Assembly: GCA_947625485.1 (NCBI GenBank)
Contig: CANQOP010000022.1
Span: forward strand, 1-33,667
From: an uncultured Clostridia bacterium
GTDB taxonomy: Bacteria; Bacillota; Clostridia; Oscillospirales; Acutalibacteraceae
Reading direction: 5' to 3'
DNA: 33,667 nucleotides
Part shown: positions 32,492 through 33,667 of the stretch, piece by piece
Numbering within the stretch: the first letter of the stretch is position 1
How the letters are laid out: each line of letters starts with the position of its first letter
Notes under the pieces: model-generated
What the model was told of the DNA's origin: nothing
Seen by the model: the letters and a program-made list of their open reading frames with translations, nothing else
The model's database searches: none
Position numbers and translations under genes: made by a program

Positions 32492-33385
32492 ATGGATAAA
32501 ATAATAAGATGCATTACAAGCGACGGAGCTATTATGGCGGCGGCGGTGGACGCCTCCGACATTGTGTTTACCGCCCAGAGACTTCATAAAACGACTCCTG
32601 TTGCAACGGCGGCTCTCGGCAGACTTCTCGCCGCGGGCTCGCTTATGGGCATAAGCCTTAAACAGCAGAAAGCAAAACTAAATTTGCAGATTAAGGGCGA
32701 CGGCCCTCTCGGTAATATACTCGTTGTCGCTGATTCAAACGGCAATGTGCGCGGCTATGTCGGGAACAGCGACTGTCCGACAGAGTATTATAACAACGGC
32801 AAAATAAACGTAGCCGCAGGCGTAGGAAAGAACGGCACTCTGGGAGTAATTCGGGACTACGGTACTGGAGAGCCCTACATAGGAAACGTTCCGCTTACAA
32901 GCGGCGAAATCGCGGAGGATATAGCGGGGTACTACGCCGTTTCGGAGCAGATACCGACCGTGTGCGCGCTCGGCGTTCTGATTGATAAGGAAGACAGCCG
33001 GGTTCTCCTTGCTGGCGGACTTCTGATTCAGCTTTTGCCCGGCGCCGACGAGAGCACAATAGAAAAATTGGAGAAGAATATATCCATGCTCGAACCTGTT
33101 ACCACAATGTTCGCAAAGGGTATGTCTATCCTTGAAATATGTAAAACCGCTTTGCAGGGTTTTGAGGTCGAGGTGCTGGACGAGCAGCCTGTAAACTATG
33201 TCTGCTCCTGTTCCCGAGGGAAAATCGAGAGTTACTTTGCGGGACTCCCCGAATCCGAGATTCGGGCTTGTATGGATGAGAGCGGCACAGCGCGCGTAAA
33301 GTGCGAATTCTGTAATAAGGAATATGTATTTTCAAACGAAGACCTCGAAAAAATAATTGCACTACACTCGCAAAATCAGACATAA
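32492..33385 (+). CDS. hslO: Redox-regulated chaperone Hsp33
   Basis: A 297-residue Hsp33. The N-terminal substrate-binding domain begins DKIIRCITSDG. The C-terminal zinc/redox switch is complete: C238-S-C240 and C271-E-F-C274. Oxidation releases zinc and activates its holdase function. I choose ATG 32492, with AAAGGTG upstream; a GTG at 32483 in frame overlaps that site. It is the third gene after the promoter at 31364. Confidence 0.93.
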   Translation: MDKIIRCITSDGAIMAAAVDASDIVFTAQRLHKTTPVATAALGRLLAAGSLMGISLKQQKAKLNLQIKGDGPLGNILVVADSNGNVRGYVGNSDCPTEYYNNGKINVAAGVGKNGTLGVIRDYGTGEPYIGNVPLTSGEIAEDIAGYYAVSEQIPTVCALGVLIDKEDSRVLLAGGLLIQLLPGADESTIEKLEKNISMLEPVTTMFAKGMSILEICKTALQGFEVEVLDEQPVNYVCSCSRGKIESYFAGLPESEIRACMDESGTARVKCEFCNKEYVFSNEDLEKIIALHSQNQT

Positions 33386-33402
33386 AATAAGTTAGTACAA
33401 AT

Positions 33403-33435
33403 GCGGTTTTCAAAAATATAAATTATGAAAACCGC
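33403..33435 (+). terminator. Probable terminator after hslO
   Basis: GCGGTTTTCA (33403-33412) pairs perfectly with 33426-33435 around a 13-base AT-rich loop. The following T-rich stretch is weak (CTTAAATTTAT), so efficiency is uncertain. Confidence 0.6.
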
Positions 33436-33492
33436 CTTAAATTTATGTTGCCTTTTATAGTGAAAAAAACTTGAAAAAGTTTCAAAAAAGTG

Positions 33493-33521
33493 TTGACATT
33501 TAATTGTGAATGTAGTATTAT
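33493..33521 (+). promoter_or_regulatory. Promoter of tRNA-Val
   Basis: Perfect TTGACA (33493-33498), 17 bases, TATTAT (33516-33521). The predicted start near 33528 is about 40 bases before the tRNA. Confidence 0.85.
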
Positions 33522-33566
33522 ATACAAGTCGCTGGCGAGAGACCACTCAAACCGGCAGTGACCCGT

Positions 33567-33642
33567 GGGAGCTTAGCTCAGCTGGGAGAGCATCTGCCTT
33601 ACAAGCAGAGGGTCACAGGTTCGAGCCCTGTAGTTCCCACCA
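33567..33642 (+). tRNA. tRNA-Val (anticodon TAC)
   Basis: A 76-base cloverleaf: acceptor GGGAGCT/AGTTCCC, D arm GCTCAGCTGGGAGAGC, anticodon stem CTGCC.../...AGCAG with loop TTACAAG (anticodon TAC), T arm ACAGG-TTCGAGC-CCTGT, and an encoded CCA end. The window ends 25 bases later, so further tRNAs may follow. Confidence 0.95.
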
Positions 33643-33667
33643 AAATTAAATATACGTCATATGCTTG

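Overview
The window looks like a chromosome segment of a Gram-positive, spore-forming, starch-degrading gut anaerobe of the Ruminococcus type (Ruminococcus bromii or a close relative). Evidence seen: two secreted GH13 amylases that each carry a type I dockerin between Thr/Pro-rich linkers (an amylosome signature), a SigG-type sporulation sigma factor, an Hsp33, Gram-positive Shine-Dalgarno sites and sigma-A-like promoters. The species assignment is inference.

Left part (1 to about 12,800) is an AT-rich accessory island. It opens with the tail of an unknown gene, an ATP-grasp ligase-like gene (151-1098), a convergent STAND/AAA-type ATPase with a helical-repeat C-terminus (1074-3599, minus) and a divergent cysteine-synthase-like PLP enzyme (3639-4595). 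Then comes the most interesting locus, 4695-10190: a promoter, a retron msr-msd RNA bounded by a perfect 15-bp a1/a2 inverted repeat, a retron reverse transcriptase fused to a trypsin-like serine protease, then hamA (DUF1837 PD-(D/E)xK nuclease) and hamB (DEAH helicase), and one strong terminator. Retron and Hachiman genes thus appear to form one transcription unit, a composite anti-phage system. The island ends with a GC-richer structured segment, a small membrane protein (DUF3789-like), a small unknown ORF and a large serine recombinase (11031-12716), next to an intact tRNA-Leu(CAG) and a truncated tRNA-Leu copy.

Middle part (13,187-18,190, minus strand) is a cell-surface polysaccharide operon transcribed from a consensus promoter near 18,170: ABC-2 permease, ABC ATPase, an SDR-type epimerase-like protein and an epimerase-LicD fusion. 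Next are two monocistronic, minus-strand dockerin amylases (18,372-20,996 and 21,239-24,625), each with its own terminator.

Right part (24,824-33,642, plus strand) is ordinary core genome: the spermidine/putrescine transporter potABCD, rmuC, sigG, a TrpR-like regulator (YerC family), a SAM methyltransferase, hslO (Hsp33) and a tRNA-Val(TAC) with a consensus promoter.

Most likely new biology: physical and transcriptional coupling of a protease-fused retron to Hachiman, which suggests that the msDNA-RT-protease acts as sensor or regulator of the HamAB nuclease-helicase.
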